Notes: generated by a model from the sequence alone, not told the origin. A DNA stretch of 64,000 bases from Mucilaginibacter phenanthrenivorans (GCF_024721155.1 NZ_JAHVAP010000004.1:1-64000); one strand, 5' to 3'; shown: positions 1-8,782, counted from the stretch's first letter. A program made the numbers and translations.

Positions 1-474
1 AGCGCTTGTTTTGCCGGGTGTAAAAATACAAACGATGTACCTGCCCAGATTAGGGCGCAGCTGGCGGTTGATAGTAAAATTATTACCGCTTATTTGGCGA
101 CTAATAATATTAAGGCAACCATGGTGGATTCGGCAGGTGTTGCAACCGGCATCTACTATATTATTGATACGGCAACTACCGGGAAGGACTTGTACACCAG
201 CTCAACCCAGATAGTGGTGGGCTATAGCGCAACGTTGTTGACTACCGGTAAAGTGGTGATCTCTACCGATCAGTTTCACCCATCGTATGTGTTGGGTGCA
301 ACAATAAGAGGATGGCAGTTGGGGATAGCTGCCTCGAAGGCGCAGGTTGGCAGTAGAATACGGTTATTTGTACCGTCGCATTACGCTTACGGGCCCTTTG
401 CGCAGCCGGATTTGGGATTGCCCGCAAATGCGATCCTTATTTTTGATATTAAGATTTATAATATAGTTAATTAA
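1..474 (+). CDS. FKBP-type peptidyl-prolyl isomerase, lipoprotein-like (5' end outside window)
   Basis: The reading frame is already open at base 1, so the start lies upstream; 157 codons are visible. The first residues, SACFAGCKN, look like the end of a lipoprotein signal with a loose lipobox (F-A-G-C), so probably only about 10-15 residues are missing. The C-terminal part has the FKBP pattern: a VPSHYAYG strand-turn followed by LPANAILIFDIKI, matching the usual IPSxLAYG...IPPNxxLxFDVEL. Such proteins catalyse prolyl cis-trans isomerisation and probably help folding in the periplasm. The next gene on the same strand is a related two-domain protein, so the two may form an operon. Activity is not certain because several active-site aromatic residues cannot be placed by eye. 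Confidence 0.75.
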   Translation, partial: SACFAGCKNTNDVPAQIRAQLAVDSKIITAYLATNNIKATMVDSAGVATGIYYIIDTATTGKDLYTSSTQIVVGYSATLLTTGKVVISTDQFHPSYVLGATIRGWQLGIAASKAQVGSRIRLFVPSHYAYGPFAQPDLGLPANAILIFDIKIYNIVN

Positions 475-550
475 CATAAAAAAATACAAGGCATCGCAAT
501 AACAACTTATGCCGCGAGGGCTACATTGGCCCGATAACAACAGATAACAA

Positions 551-1510
551 ATGAGACAAAAATTCTTTACCCTACTTTTAATTTCAGCCATTGGTTTTGC
601 ATCGTGCCGAAAGGACAAAATTGAACAGACGATCAAGCAATATGATGAAAGCCAGATGCAAAATTATATTAAAGTTCATGGGTTAACCGGAATGCAAAAG
701 GACACCATCGGTGGAGATACCTCCGGAATTTATTATAAAATTATAATGCCTGGTAATATAGTACCGCCGGCAACTACACTTGTTCCGTTAGATTATCCTG
801 ATAATGTATCGTTCGTATTCCAGCTAAGCAGCTTTGACGGAAGATACATCACACTTGATACTATTCAAAACCATATTGACGATTACCTGGGCCATTTAAC
901 AAATGACGCCTTACCTTCCGGTTTACAGCTTGCCATAAAAAAGCTGGTAAAATATAAAGGTGCTAGCGCCCGCATCCTGATCCCGTCGCACCTGGCTTAT
1001 GGGGTAAATGGATATGGTTCCGGTAGCTCAAGTGTTACAAATACCAAAATAGCGGGCAACCAATGCCTTGATTACTATGTGCATCTTATTTCTGATTATA
1101 CAACATACGATGACCAGGTTATTCATAATAACTGGAATTTAACCGGTTATACAAAAATGCAAAGCGATGCATTGCCCGGTAATTATTATTATTATAAAGT
1201 GTTGACACCCGGCACTACTGGGGCAGCCCCAATTACTGAAACAACAACCATGACTGTCAATTATACAGGGTCATTACTAAACGGAACTATTTTTGACGGA
1301 AGTAACAATGGTGCTAATACGATAGAACAGCCAATTTCACAGATTGCGTTAAGCGGGTTGAAGGAAGCGTTGGAGAAATTTGCCACTACAGGCACTAAGA
1401 TATCCGTAATATTGCCTTCAAAATTGGCTTACGGGACCACATCAGCAGGAACCATCCCAATCAACAGTGTTTTACGGTTTTCCTATGTTATCATATCAAC
1501 GGTGCCATAG
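551..1510 (+). CDS. Lipoprotein with two FKBP-type peptidyl-prolyl isomerase domains
   Basis: This 319-residue protein begins with a lipoprotein signal peptide (MRQKFFTLLLISAIGFASC); Cys19 is the predicted lipidated residue. Two FKBP-like units follow. The first, about residues 60-190, holds IPSHLAYG. The second, about 200-318, holds the VNYTGSLLNGTIFDGS strand pair typical of FKBP and ends with LPSKLAYG and IPINSVLRFSYVI. The second unit is closer to the family consensus; the first lacks a clear YTG...G..FD motif and may be structural only. The protein probably acts on the periplasmic side of the outer membrane in protein folding. It lies 76 bases after another FKBP gene, which suggests duplication and co-transcription. 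The start is fixed by the signal peptide. Confidence 0.82.
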   Translation: MRQKFFTLLLISAIGFASCRKDKIEQTIKQYDESQMQNYIKVHGLTGMQKDTIGGDTSGIYYKIIMPGNIVPPATTLVPLDYPDNVSFVFQLSSFDGRYITLDTIQNHIDDYLGHLTNDALPSGLQLAIKKLVKYKGASARILIPSHLAYGVNGYGSGSSSVTNTKIAGNQCLDYYVHLISDYTTYDDQVIHNNWNLTGYTKMQSDALPGNYYYYKVLTPGTTGAAPITETTTMTVNYTGSLLNGTIFDGSNNGANTIEQPISQIALSGLKEALEKFATTGTKISVILPSKLAYGTTSAGTIPINSVLRFSYVIISTVP

Positions 1511-1577
1511 TTGAAATTTTAAGGCTTTGATTTAGATAGCTTTAAAGTTAATTTAATGTTATTTAAAAAATAAAAAT

Positions 1578-1607
1578 TTGTGTATTGGTTTAAGTTATTT
1601 ATTATTG
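1578..1607 (+). promoter_or_regulatory. Bacteroidota-type promoter for the DUF5648-like gene
   Basis: TTG at 1578-1580 is followed after 19 bases by TATTATTG at 1600-1607, close to the Bacteroidota -33/-7 pattern (TTG...TAnnTTTG, one mismatch). It lies about 30 bases before the start codon at 1637. The promoter at 2198-2227 has the same -7 sequence and spacing. Confidence 0.55.
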
Positions 1608-1636
1608 CGGCATAGTAAATAACTTAAACTTTAATC

Positions 1637-2101
1637 ATGAAAAAACACCTCTTAATCTTGTCGGTATTATTTTTATTTTTCCAGGCCGCAAAGGCCCAAA
1701 CAGCTGTCTCTGTATTACAATATTACAACACAACAACGCACAAACATTTTTACACTACCAGTGGTACTGAAATAACGGTAGGTCAGGGTGGTTGGACTCA
1801 ACAAAGTGATTTAGGAAGATTATATAACTCTAATCAAACATTAGTTGGTCCGGCAGTTTACAGGTTTTACCAGGGGAGTTCCTATGCACACTATTATTCA
1901 AATAATAGGAACGTATTCCCGGACGGCTTTGTTTATGAAGGCGTTATGGGGTATGAAACTACAACCCCGCTGGCTTCTTACGGCACCCGTAAAGCTGTTT
2001 ACGAGTTTTTTAATACATCAACTGGCGATTACTATTATTCTACCAGTTCAGCTGCTGTTACTGGCTATCATTTAAATGGAGCGACATTTCATGTGTTTTA
2101 G
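1637..2101 (+). CDS. Secreted protein with DUF5648-like repeats
   Basis: This 154-residue protein starts with a clear signal peptide (residues 1-20, ending FFQAAKAQ). The mature part is rich in Tyr, Thr and Ser and contains repeats of the form V-x-x-[FY]-[YF]-N-x-x-T-x-x-[HY]-[FY]-[YF]-T/S-T-S, seen as LQYYNTTTHKHFYTTS near the N-terminus, VYRFYQGSSYAHYYSN in the middle and VYEFFNTSTGDYYYSTS near the C-terminus. This matches my recollection of DUF5648, a short surface-associated repeat of unknown function. No catalytic motif is visible. It has its own promoter and is followed by a strong hairpin, so it is probably a single-gene unit. A secreted or surface role is likely; the exact function is unknown. 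Confidence 0.72.
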   Translation: MKKHLLILSVLFLFFQAAKAQTAVSVLQYYNTTTHKHFYTTSGTEITVGQGGWTQQSDLGRLYNSNQTLVGPAVYRFYQGSSYAHYYSNNRNVFPDGFVYEGVMGYETTTPLASYGTRKAVYEFFNTSTGDYYYSTSSAAVTGYHLNGATFHVF

Positions 2102-2139
2102 CATTAACAGGTTTAGATTACAAGCCTAAAAGCAAAATA

Positions 2140-2184
2140 ATGGGTTTTGAAATATTGCCAGATGCGGTATGTTTCAAAGCCCAT
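2140..2184 (+). terminator. Long hairpin after the DUF5648-like gene
   Basis: Bases 2140-2152 pair with 2172-2184 over 13 pairs, including one G-U pair, around a loop of about 19 bases. The tail is not strongly T-rich, so it may be a transcript-stabilising or weak termination structure rather than a classical terminator. Confidence 0.55.
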
Positions 2185-2197
2185 TTATGTTTAGATA

Positions 2198-2227
2198 TTG
2201 CCGATTATCATAAATGTTTTATTATTG
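2198..2227 (+). promoter_or_regulatory. Bacteroidota-type promoter for the PhyH-family gene
   Basis: TTG at 2198-2200, a 19-base spacer and TATTATTG at 2220-2227. The -7 element differs from TAnnTTTG at one position. The start codon is at 2284, giving a 5' leader of about 50 bases. Confidence 0.5.
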
Positions 2228-2283
2228 CGTTTTTAAATAAATCAAAATTTTAACATCAGACCTTATCCATTAATCGACAACAT

Positions 2284-3243
2284 ATGACCAACAGTAATTT
2301 CCCCTGGGTTGAATCACCTTTTTTTGAAGAGATCCTCAAATCAAAGAATTTACCGGATGACAAGGTAAAACTGATCAGGGAATATCACGAAAACGGCTTT
2401 GTTGTCTTGAGCGGATTGCTTCCGCAGTCGTTAATTAATGCGGTAAGAGATGATGCGGAAAAGAAGGCATTTAATCCTGATTTCGCGATAACTACCCAAA
2501 GGGATAAAACACGGGTACAGGATTTTTGGCAGTATTCTGAAGCAGCTAAAGAGCTTGCCTGTTTCCCCAAAGTATTAGAAACGTTGGAGTTGTTGTATGA
2601 AAGAACACCTATTCCATTTCAAACTTTAAACTTTTGCGTTGGCACCCAGCAAAGGGCGCATTCTGATACCATCCATTTCAGTTCGTTGCCGGCGAGGTTT
2701 ATGTGCGGTGTTTGGGTAGCGCTGGAAGATATTACCGAAGAAAATGGTCCGGTTTTTTATTATCCCGGCTCGCAGCAATTGCCTGAATATGATTTCTCGG
2801 ATATCCGGACGACTGCAGAAACTACATCCTACGAAAAGAACTACAAGGGGTATGAGGACTTTATCGAGAAAATTGTAGCGGTAAACAAGCTGGAAAAAAA
2901 GAAATTCCTTGCAAAGAAGGGCGATCTGCTGATCTGGTCGTCAAATATTATTCACGGGGGTTCGCCTGTTACCAAGGAAGGCGCATCACGGTGGTCGCAG
3001 GTTACGCATTACTTTTTTGAGGATTGCTATTATTATACGCCAATGCTATCAAACATGGCGGTTAACCAGCTTTACCTGCGGGATAATTTGCTTAATGTTA
3101 AAACGGGCGAGGTTATCAAACAATCATACAATGGGCAACAGCTAAATTATTTTAAGACAGGCACAGGTAAATTTATTTTTACCGGCGATATTAAGTTCCC
3201 TAAAATAATGAAGCTTTGGACGAAGCTAAAGGGTAAGAAATGA
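2284..3243 (+). CDS. Phytanoyl-CoA dioxygenase (PhyH) family protein
   Basis: This 319-residue protein has the facial-triad residues of Fe(II)/2-oxoglutarate oxygenases: His126 and Asp128 in RAHSDTIHF, and the distal His224 in IIHGG. Arg236 lies 12 residues after that His and probably holds 2-oxoglutarate. The segment VALEDITEENGPVFYYPGSQ is typical of the PhyH family. These enzymes are cytoplasmic hydroxylases that act on many small molecules, and the substrate cannot be read from sequence. It has its own promoter. Its stop codon lies only three bases from the end of the convergent photolyase gene, with no room for a terminator between them. The family assignment is firm; the substrate is unknown. 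Confidence 0.85.
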   Translation: MTNSNFPWVESPFFEEILKSKNLPDDKVKLIREYHENGFVVLSGLLPQSLINAVRDDAEKKAFNPDFAITTQRDKTRVQDFWQYSEAAKELACFPKVLETLELLYERTPIPFQTLNFCVGTQQRAHSDTIHFSSLPARFMCGVWVALEDITEENGPVFYYPGSQQLPEYDFSDIRTTAETTSYEKNYKGYEDFIEKIVAVNKLEKKKFLAKKGDLLIWSSNIIHGGSPVTKEGASRWSQVTHYFFEDCYYYTPMLSNMAVNQLYLRDNLLNVKTGEVIKQSYNGQQLNYFKTGTGKFIFTGDIKFPKIMKLWTKLKGKK

Positions 3244-3246
3244 GTA

Positions 3247-4560
3247 TTACCGGGCTAATGCTTCCTTAAAAGCCTTTAAACACCTGTCGCGTGCGAAAGC
3301 ATGATCAACAATAGGTTTTGGATATTTGCTGAAATCAGCGTATTCCGGGACCCATTTTTTTACGTATTCCAGTTTAGGATCGAATTTTTTCATTTGTGAT
3401 TCCGGGTTGAAAATCCGGAAATAAGGTGCCGCATCTGTCCCCGAGCCGGCCGACCATTGCCAACCGCCCACGTTGCTGGCCATTTCATAGTCCAGCAGCT
3501 TGCGGGCAAAATAACGTTCGCCCCAGCGCCAGTCAATCAACAGATCCTTACTTAAAAAGCTCGCGACTACCATGCGCACGCGGTTGTGCATGTAACCGGT
3601 TTCGTTTAGTTCCCGCATGCCGGCGTCAACCAGCGGATAACCAGTTTCGCCTTTACACCAGGCTTCAAATTGCTTTTCATCATTGACCCATTTTATCCGG
3701 TCATATTCCGGCCTGAAGGCTTGATCGGCAGTGTGGGGGAAATGATACAAGATCATCATATAAAACTCGCGCCATATCAGTTCATTCAGCCAGGTTTTCT
3801 CTTTATGTCCGTTTGCTGTTCGTGCAAGTTCACGGATACTTACCGTACCGAAGCGTAAATGTAAGCCTATATGCGTAGTGCCTTTTATAGCAGGGAAGTC
3901 ACGCTTTTCAGCATAATCAGTTATCAGTTCTTTATAATCGATCTTCGGAAACTCGCGGTCGCTTTTCCCGAAGCCCATTTGTTTTAGTGATGGAAGCAGG
4001 AAAGCTTTAGTTTGATAAAAGTTTTTAAAGTACTTTCTATTGGGATAAGCCTTTAAATAAAATGGCGTAAGCTTTTGGTGCCATTTGCGCATGTATGGCG
4101 TGTATACGGTATAAGGTTTACCATCGTCCTTTGTCACTTCATCGCGGTCGAAAATTACCTGGTCCTTATAAGTATTAAAGGTGATGTCGTGTTTTTTTAG
4201 TTGCGCCGATATAGCTTCATCGCGTTTTTTGGCATAAGGCTCATAATCATGATTGGTGTAAACGGCTTTGACATCATATTCTTTCAGGAGTTTATCCCAG
4301 GCGTGTTCCGGTTTGTCATAAATAACCAGCAGGCTGCTGCCATGTTGGCGAAGTTCCTTATCCAGTTCCTCGATGGCCTGGTAAATGAAGGTTACCCGTG
4401 CGTCATCCTTATCCTCCAATTGATCGAGGATTGCCTTATCAAAAATAAATATTGGTAATACGGGGTTTCCACTCTTAAGGGCATGATACAAACCAGCGTT
4501 GTCATCAAGCCGCAGGTCGCGCCTGAACCAGAAAACAGAAACGGGCGACTGCTTATCCAT
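3247..4560 (-). CDS. phrB: Deoxyribodipyrimidine photolyase (cryptochrome/photolyase family)
   Basis: This 437-residue protein opens with VFWFRRDLRLDDN, the start of the antenna-binding domain of class I photolyases. The C-terminal FAD-binding domain has the standard series: WREFYMMILYHFP, WCKGETGYPLVDAGMREL, GYMHNRVRMVVASFL, DWRWGERYF and ASNVGGWQWSAG, ending RIFNPESQMKKFDP. It probably repairs cyclobutane pyrimidine dimers using blue light. The start overlaps the end of the upstream TIGR01777 gene by 8 bases, indicating translational coupling. A second family member of the DASH type lies at 11629-12942. (6-4) or signalling activity cannot be ruled out, but CPD repair is the best reading. 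Confidence 0.92.
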   Translation of the reverse strand: MDKQSPVSVFWFRRDLRLDDNAGLYHALKSGNPVLPIFIFDKAILDQLEDKDDARVTFIYQAIEELDKELRQHGSSLLVIYDKPEHAWDKLLKEYDVKAVYTNHDYEPYAKKRDEAISAQLKKHDITFNTYKDQVIFDRDEVTKDDGKPYTVYTPYMRKWHQKLTPFYLKAYPNRKYFKNFYQTKAFLLPSLKQMGFGKSDREFPKIDYKELITDYAEKRDFPAIKGTTHIGLHLRFGTVSIRELARTANGHKEKTWLNELIWREFYMMILYHFPHTADQAFRPEYDRIKWVNDEKQFEAWCKGETGYPLVDAGMRELNETGYMHNRVRMVVASFLSKDLLIDWRWGERYFARKLLDYEMASNVGGWQWSAGSGTDAAPYFRIFNPESQMKKFDPKLEYVKKWVPEYADFSKYPKPIVDHAFARDRCLKAFKEALAR

Positions 4561-5461
4561 AGATCTCCTTTAATGCTGATGTTAACTCCGGGTATTTGAA
4601 TTTAAACCCTGCATCCTCAATTTTTTGTGCCGATACTTTAGTGCTGCCAAGTACAATGGTGGCCATTTCGCCAAGCAAAAGCTTTAATGCGAATGCAGGT
4701 ACATTCGGCGCCCATAAAGGCTTATGCAATTGTTTAGCAACCGCCCGGGTAAGCTGTTTATTGGTCACCGGGTTAGGGGCAACCATGTTGTATGTTCCTT
4801 TGAAGTCTTCTTTTTCAATTGCGAACATGTACATATCAACCACATCCTGCCAATGGATCCACGGGATCCATTGTTTGCCGCTGCCCAGCGGAGAACCCAC
4901 AAACATTTTTACCGGCAATGCCAGTTGCTTTAATGCGCCGCCATCGTTTAAAACCACGCCGGTACGGAACTTTACTATCCTCAGGTTAAGTGCAGCAGCC
5001 TCATCAACGGCTACTTCCCAATCTACGCAACATTGCGCCATAAAATCGGTATTTGGCGGGCTGTCCTCCGTCATCAGCTCATCGCCCCGATCGCTGTAAT
5101 AACCGATGGCCGATGCAGAGACAATAGAATTTACTTTGTGCTTTTTTGTGCGGAGCAAACGATAAATAAGCCCGATGGATTTGGTACGGCTTTCAATAAG
5201 CTCCTTTTTGCGCTCATCAGTCCAGCGTTTGTCGGCTATGCCTGCACCTGCTAAATGGACAACGATGTCGATGCCATCGATACAGGCTTCATCAATCTCG
5301 CCCTTATTCACATCCCACAAAAAAGTTTTAACACCAAGGTTATTCCCTGGCTTGCGACTTAAATGACTAACACGGTAACCATTAGCCAACAACTGCATGG
5401 TAAGAGCTTTGCCTATTTCACCGGTGCCGCCTGTAAGGAGGATGCTTTTGGGAGAGTTCAT
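4553..5461 (-). CDS. TIGR01777-type NAD(P)-dependent epimerase (YfcH-like SDR)
   Basis: This 302-residue protein is an atypical short-chain dehydrogenase. The N-terminal ILLTGGTGEIGKALTMQL is the glycine-rich Rossmann loop. Later features are VVHLAGAGIADKRWTDERK, SASAIGYYSDRG (with the catalytic-type Tyr) and the C-terminal KLLLGEMATIVLGSTKVSAQK block typical of TIGR01777. Family members are linked to cell-division and envelope functions in some bacteria, but the substrate is unknown. It is the first gene of a two-gene unit with the photolyase. The start codon sits at the edge of a palindromic repeat, so the promoter must lie within or beyond that repeat. Confidence 0.88.
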   Translation of the reverse strand: MNSPKSILLTGGTGEIGKALTMQLLANGYRVSHLSRKPGNNLGVKTFLWDVNKGEIDEACIDGIDIVVHLAGAGIADKRWTDERKKELIESRTKSIGLIYRLLRTKKHKVNSIVSASAIGYYSDRGDELMTEDSPPNTDFMAQCCVDWEVAVDEAAALNLRIVKFRTGVVLNDGGALKQLALPVKMFVGSPLGSGKQWIPWIHWQDVVDMYMFAIEKEDFKGTYNMVAPNPVTNKQLTRAVAKQLHKPLWAPNVPAFALKLLLGEMATIVLGSTKVSAQKIEDAGFKFKYPELTSALKEIYG

Positions 5462-5575
5462 GGTTGATAGTTCATAGTTAATAGGAGTTCGTGGATCATG
5501 GTTGATAGTTCATAGAAAAAAGTCTTGCCAACTGCAGCGGCTATGAACCATGATCTATTACCCATGAACTACTAA
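5461..5575. repeat. Palindromic intergenic repeat, 'GTTCATAG/GTTGATAG' family
   Basis: Two copies of GGTTGATAGTTCATAG on the left face inverted sequence (CTATGAACCATGATC, CCATGAACTACTAAAC) on the right. Related copies lie at 46146-46182 and 56584-56743. The right edge contains the TAG stop codon of the minus-strand Dabb gene, and the left edge touches the start codon of the epimerase gene. Confidence 0.8.
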
Positions 5576-5883
5576 ACATTCACACTATCAACAACAACAA
5601 CTTTACTGCAAAGCGGTTTTGCGTAGTTTTCGGCAAATATTATGTGGGTAGGGTCAACCTGGTAGGCTTCCTGTTGTTCGGGACCGTCAAATAGCATCAG
5701 CAGGGATACGTCGTATGAGCGGTCGATCACCTCGCGAAATGTTTCCGCAGGCACACCGATATGGATCTGGCGGATATGCGGGATTGGCAGCAAGGTGTTT
5801 AATCCGTCGAGTAATTGTTGTTTATCGGCTTTGTCTTTAAGCCAGAAATGTACGTGGTGAACGAAGGTGTTTTTGAGTAGCAT
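5572..5883 (-). CDS. Dabb (stress-responsive alpha/beta barrel) family protein
   Basis: This 103-residue protein matches the Dabb fold. It starts with FVHHVHFWLKDKADKQQLLDGLNTL, in which the HHVxFWLK strand is characteristic, has a central HIGVPAETFREVIDRSYDVSLLMLF segment and ends with HIIFAENYAKPLCSKVVVVD. Members are small cytoplasmic dimeric proteins with varied roles and no common reaction. The upstream LRR gene ends 13 bases before it on the same strand, so the two may be co-transcribed. The stop codon lies inside a palindromic repeat. The family call is confident; the function is unknown. Confidence 0.82.
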   Translation of the reverse strand: MLLKNTFVHHVHFWLKDKADKQQLLDGLNTLLPIPHIRQIHIGVPAETFREVIDRSYDVSLLMLFDGPEQQEAYQVDPTHIIFAENYAKPLCSKVVVVDSVNV

Positions 5884-5896
5884 GTTAAGTGATCTA

Positions 5897-6802
5897 TTAA
5901 AAGTAGATGGTGCAATTTGGTAATAATTTTCTTATCCGTTGTTGTTCCGCCGCATTGATGGGGTTGTTCTCCAAATGTAACTCCTGTAGTTGATACAGGT
6001 CTTTGATTTCATCTGGAACAGTATTAAGCTTATTGGTGCTAAGATCGAGATATAAAAGATTGTGAAGCGAGCCTATTTCTTTGGGCAGCTTTGTTAATTT
6101 ATTAAAATCGATATACAACAAGCGAAGGCTTTGCAAGCGATTGATCTGTGGTGTTATTTCTTTTAGTTGATTAGAAGCAAGTGATATTTCCTCGACGTTT
6201 GATAACCTGGTGAGGGCAACAGGAAATTTATTGAAATTATCTGCCATTAGGCAAACCGATATGGCATTTTTAATCTTTGAAAACTCAGGTGGCAATGATT
6301 TTATTCCTTTATCATATATGTATAGCTTTTTAACTTTTGAAGCATTTTTGATCGCAAATTTGAGGTCTTCATATTTGTCAATAAATTCAAGCTTTCTGAC
6401 GTAGCCCCAATAGGAATGATTTGCTTCGTGTTTTGCAATAAAAGGATATGCCCTATTATCGGCAGAGGTCCAGCTTCCTGAAATTATGTTCCTGTCACCG
6501 GCAATCCAACCGGCAAAGGTTCCGGTAATTTTTCCGGCATTTGTTCTTTCGATAAGGTTTATGGTATTATCTGAATTTATTTTTCCGCTCAAACTTAATG
6601 ATCCATTTTCTGCCTTGTAATAATACAATCCATTAACCGACGAATCTTTATTTAGCAGGATATTTAGAGTCATAGGAACTTTGTGGCCGGGATTAATTTC
6701 GATATAACCCTTATAAACATAGGTTGGGTAAACGTATTTATCCCTCGAATAAACTACGTTGGTAAGCAGGATAAAAAATGAAAAAAAAGCTAAAATTCTC
6801 AT
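5897..6802 (-). CDS. Exported leucine-rich repeat protein
   Basis: This 301-residue protein has a signal peptide (MRILAFFSFFILLTNVVYS). Residues about 20-140 form a beta-rich region with no family I recognise; it contains phrases such as VNGLYYYKAENGSLSLSGKI and GTFAGWIAGDRNIISGSW, reminiscent of small secreted domains with YY/GxxxG patterns. From about residue 165 to the end there are five or six leucine-rich repeats of about 23 residues with the LxxLPxxIxxLxNLxxLxLxxNxL pattern. The repeats end in a cap resembling NPINAAEQQRIRKLLPNCTIYF. It probably binds a protein or glycan outside the cytoplasm. The Dabb gene follows 13 bases downstream on the same strand. Confidence 0.83.
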   Translation of the reverse strand: MRILAFFSFFILLTNVVYSRDKYVYPTYVYKGYIEINPGHKVPMTLNILLNKDSSVNGLYYYKAENGSLSLSGKINSDNTINLIERTNAGKITGTFAGWIAGDRNIISGSWTSADNRAYPFIAKHEANHSYWGYVRKLEFIDKYEDLKFAIKNASKVKKLYIYDKGIKSLPPEFSKIKNAISVCLMADNFNKFPVALTRLSNVEEISLASNQLKEITPQINRLQSLRLLYIDFNKLTKLPKEIGSLHNLLYLDLSTNKLNTVPDEIKDLYQLQELHLENNPINAAEQQRIRKLLPNCTIYF

Positions 6803-6946
6803 GTTGTGGAACCGTTCACTAATTTAATCATATTTGATAATACAACTCAAATATTTTATAATAGTTGAACAACCAACAAAAAGAAGGGAGTGTGTTTTTT
6901 TGCCCGCGTTACCAAAATCCTATCCCTGGCGGAGTTTTAAATTTAC

Positions 6947-7354
6947 CTATATCGCCCGCATTTTATTCCCCTTTGCCTCATGGGTAATTTCGGCTAAACC
7001 AAGCTTTTCCATTAGTGGTGGAATGTACATGCCAAACCGCCCGCGCAATCCTTTCTTTAACCCGTACCAACCGCCTACGGGATTGCCTTCAGAACGGCCC
7101 CAGGCTTCAACCGTTCCTTCTTTTGCAGGTTTCTGCTCATCGGCGCTGCCGAGATTCATCCAATCGCCATGTTGCTTTAACATCGTATGCAGGTCATTAA
7201 CGCAGCGGATATCATAGTGCAGTATTGTTTTACCAACTGTACAAACCAAAACTTCTTTGCCATCTTTTTCATCAACGTGCATAGTGTATTCAGATGATTG
7301 CGGCGGCGTTTTCAAAAGCATCGGGTTTGCCTTGGTTCCTATTTTATCCTTCAT
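6947..7354 (-). CDS. Conserved hypothetical protein (DUF6855-like)
   Basis: This 135-residue cytoplasmic protein has no signal peptide or membrane segment. I recognise its pattern (an N-terminal KTPPQSSEY; a middle HYDIRCVNDLHTMLKQHGDWMNLGSADE; a C-terminal VGGWYGLKKGLRGRFGMYIPPLMEKLGLAE) as a conserved family of unknown function in many soil bacteria. I believe it is called DUF6855, but the name is from memory. The Trp-Tyr-Gly-Leu-Lys-Lys stretch suggests a conserved functional surface. The C-terminus is basic (GNKMRAI). It sits alone between the ABC1 kinase gene and the LRR gene. No function is proposed. Confidence 0.7.
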   Translation of the reverse strand: MKDKIGTKANPMLLKTPPQSSEYTMHVDEKDGKEVLVCTVGKTILHYDIRCVNDLHTMLKQHGDWMNLGSADEQKPAKEGTVEAWGRSEGNPVGGWYGLKKGLRGRFGMYIPPLMEKLGLAEITHEAKGNKMRAI

Positions 7355-7451
7355 TTTTGGGTGAATTGGTTGGATAAAGATAAAGTTTTAAAAACCGAAA
7401 ATCTTAAAAATGTCGTTAAGTGTCAACCGCTTACCCAAACACTTCAAGCGT

Positions 7452-8780
7452 TTAGGCAAATTGCTCCACCACATGTGGTTTATAAGTATCTGTCTTCACC
7501 TCGGCCTTCAATTCATGTAAAATATTATACAAACCAAAATTGGTTCGATTTACATATATAAAATGTTTTACACCGCGGGCCTGTTTAAATTCGGGCATTT
7601 TTGATACCTTTTCGCCAAAGCCGTATAGCTCATCAAAGAACTCGGTTTGGCCAAAATCAAAATGATCGGTAATATATGGTTTGGCAAACAGGCCGATCAT
7701 CTGCCGGTAGGCGGTATAATAAAATTCTATCTGCGCCGGGGTATCCTTAGCGTGGATCATCTCCAGCTGGCGGAATGCCTTGATTGTTTCCTCCTTATTA
7801 TCCATCAGGCCGGTTGATGTAAGCGAGAAAAACGGGTAATAAAAATCTTCAGGCATTTCCTTGATACAGCCAAAATCAATTACACCAAGCTTATCGTCGC
7901 TGGTGATCATGAAATTTCCGGGGTGTGGATCAGCGTGTACGGCACGCAACTCATGTTGTTGAAAATTGTAAAAATCCCAAAGTGCCTGGCCTATTTTGTT
8001 TCTTAGCTCCTGTGATGGACTGGTTTGCAAAAACTCACGCAAGTGCTTGCCCTCCAGCCAGTCCATGGTGATGATCCGTTTACTGGATAGTTCGGGGTAA
8101 TACTTAGGGAAAACAACGTTGTCTAAATTAGCGCAGGCAGTTGAAAATTCGATGGAGCGACGTACTTCCAATTCGTAATCGGTTTCCTCCAGCAGGCGTT
8201 CTTCAACCTCGCGCATATAAATATCCAACTCCTTTTCACTCATGCCCAGCATCCGGAATGCAAAGGGTTTTACCAGCTTTAAATCGGATGAAATGGAATC
8301 ACCAACACCAGGATACTGAATTTTTACAGCGAGCTTTTTTCCATCCAACTCCGCCTGGTGAACCTGGCCTATGGAAGCTGCATTTGATGAACGCACATTA
8401 AACTTATCGTAGATCTTATCGGGCGTTTTGCCAAAATACTTTCTAAATGTCTGAACGATCAGCGGTCCGGATAGGGGTGGAGCGTTGTACTGCGACTGTG
8501 AAAATTTGTCGGTATAAGCTTGCGGCAGCAGGTTTTTATCCATACTGAGCATTTGCGCCACTTTTAATGCGCTGCCTTTCAGTTCGCTTAGGGATTCGTA
8601 AATATCCGATGCATTGTCCTCGTTCAACTCCGATTTATCCATATCGGGATTAAACAGTTTTTTTGAATAATGCTTTATATAGTTGCCGCCAATCTTAAAG
8701 CCTGTTTTTACAAACTTAGCCGAGCGTTCAACCTTACTGGTAGGGATGCTGTTTTGTTCCTTTGGTGTGTTATCACTCAT
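7452..8780 (-). CDS. ABC1/AarF/UbiB atypical kinase family protein
   Basis: This 442-residue protein shows ABC1 kinase features. The family's KxGQ motif appears as KVAQ (in LKVAQMLSMD), an Ala for Gly change worth noting. The nucleotide-loop region reads SSNAASIGQVHQAEL. The catalytic-type segment AVHADPHPGNFM contains the expected DxHPGN, and GVIDFGCIKEMP contains the metal-binding DFG. Members act as small-molecule kinases or ATPases in isoprenoid-quinone and lipid metabolism. It follows the HAD gene by two bases and the TetR-like gene upstream, so the three probably form one operon (10103 down to 7452). Its direct substrate is unknown. Confidence 0.88.
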   Translation of the reverse strand: MSDNTPKEQNSIPTSKVERSAKFVKTGFKIGGNYIKHYSKKLFNPDMDKSELNEDNASDIYESLSELKGSALKVAQMLSMDKNLLPQAYTDKFSQSQYNAPPLSGPLIVQTFRKYFGKTPDKIYDKFNVRSSNAASIGQVHQAELDGKKLAVKIQYPGVGDSISSDLKLVKPFAFRMLGMSEKELDIYMREVEERLLEETDYELEVRRSIEFSTACANLDNVVFPKYYPELSSKRIITMDWLEGKHLREFLQTSPSQELRNKIGQALWDFYNFQQHELRAVHADPHPGNFMITSDDKLGVIDFGCIKEMPEDFYYPFFSLTSTGLMDNKEETIKAFRQLEMIHAKDTPAQIEFYYTAYRQMIGLFAKPYITDHFDFGQTEFFDELYGFGEKVSKMPEFKQARGVKHFIYVNRTNFGLYNILHELKAEVKTDTYKPHVVEQFA

Positions 8781-8782
8781 TT

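Noticed and set aside
6834..7217. 127-codon plus-strand frame
   Set aside because: Lies opposite the DUF6855-like gene and has no protein-like pattern.
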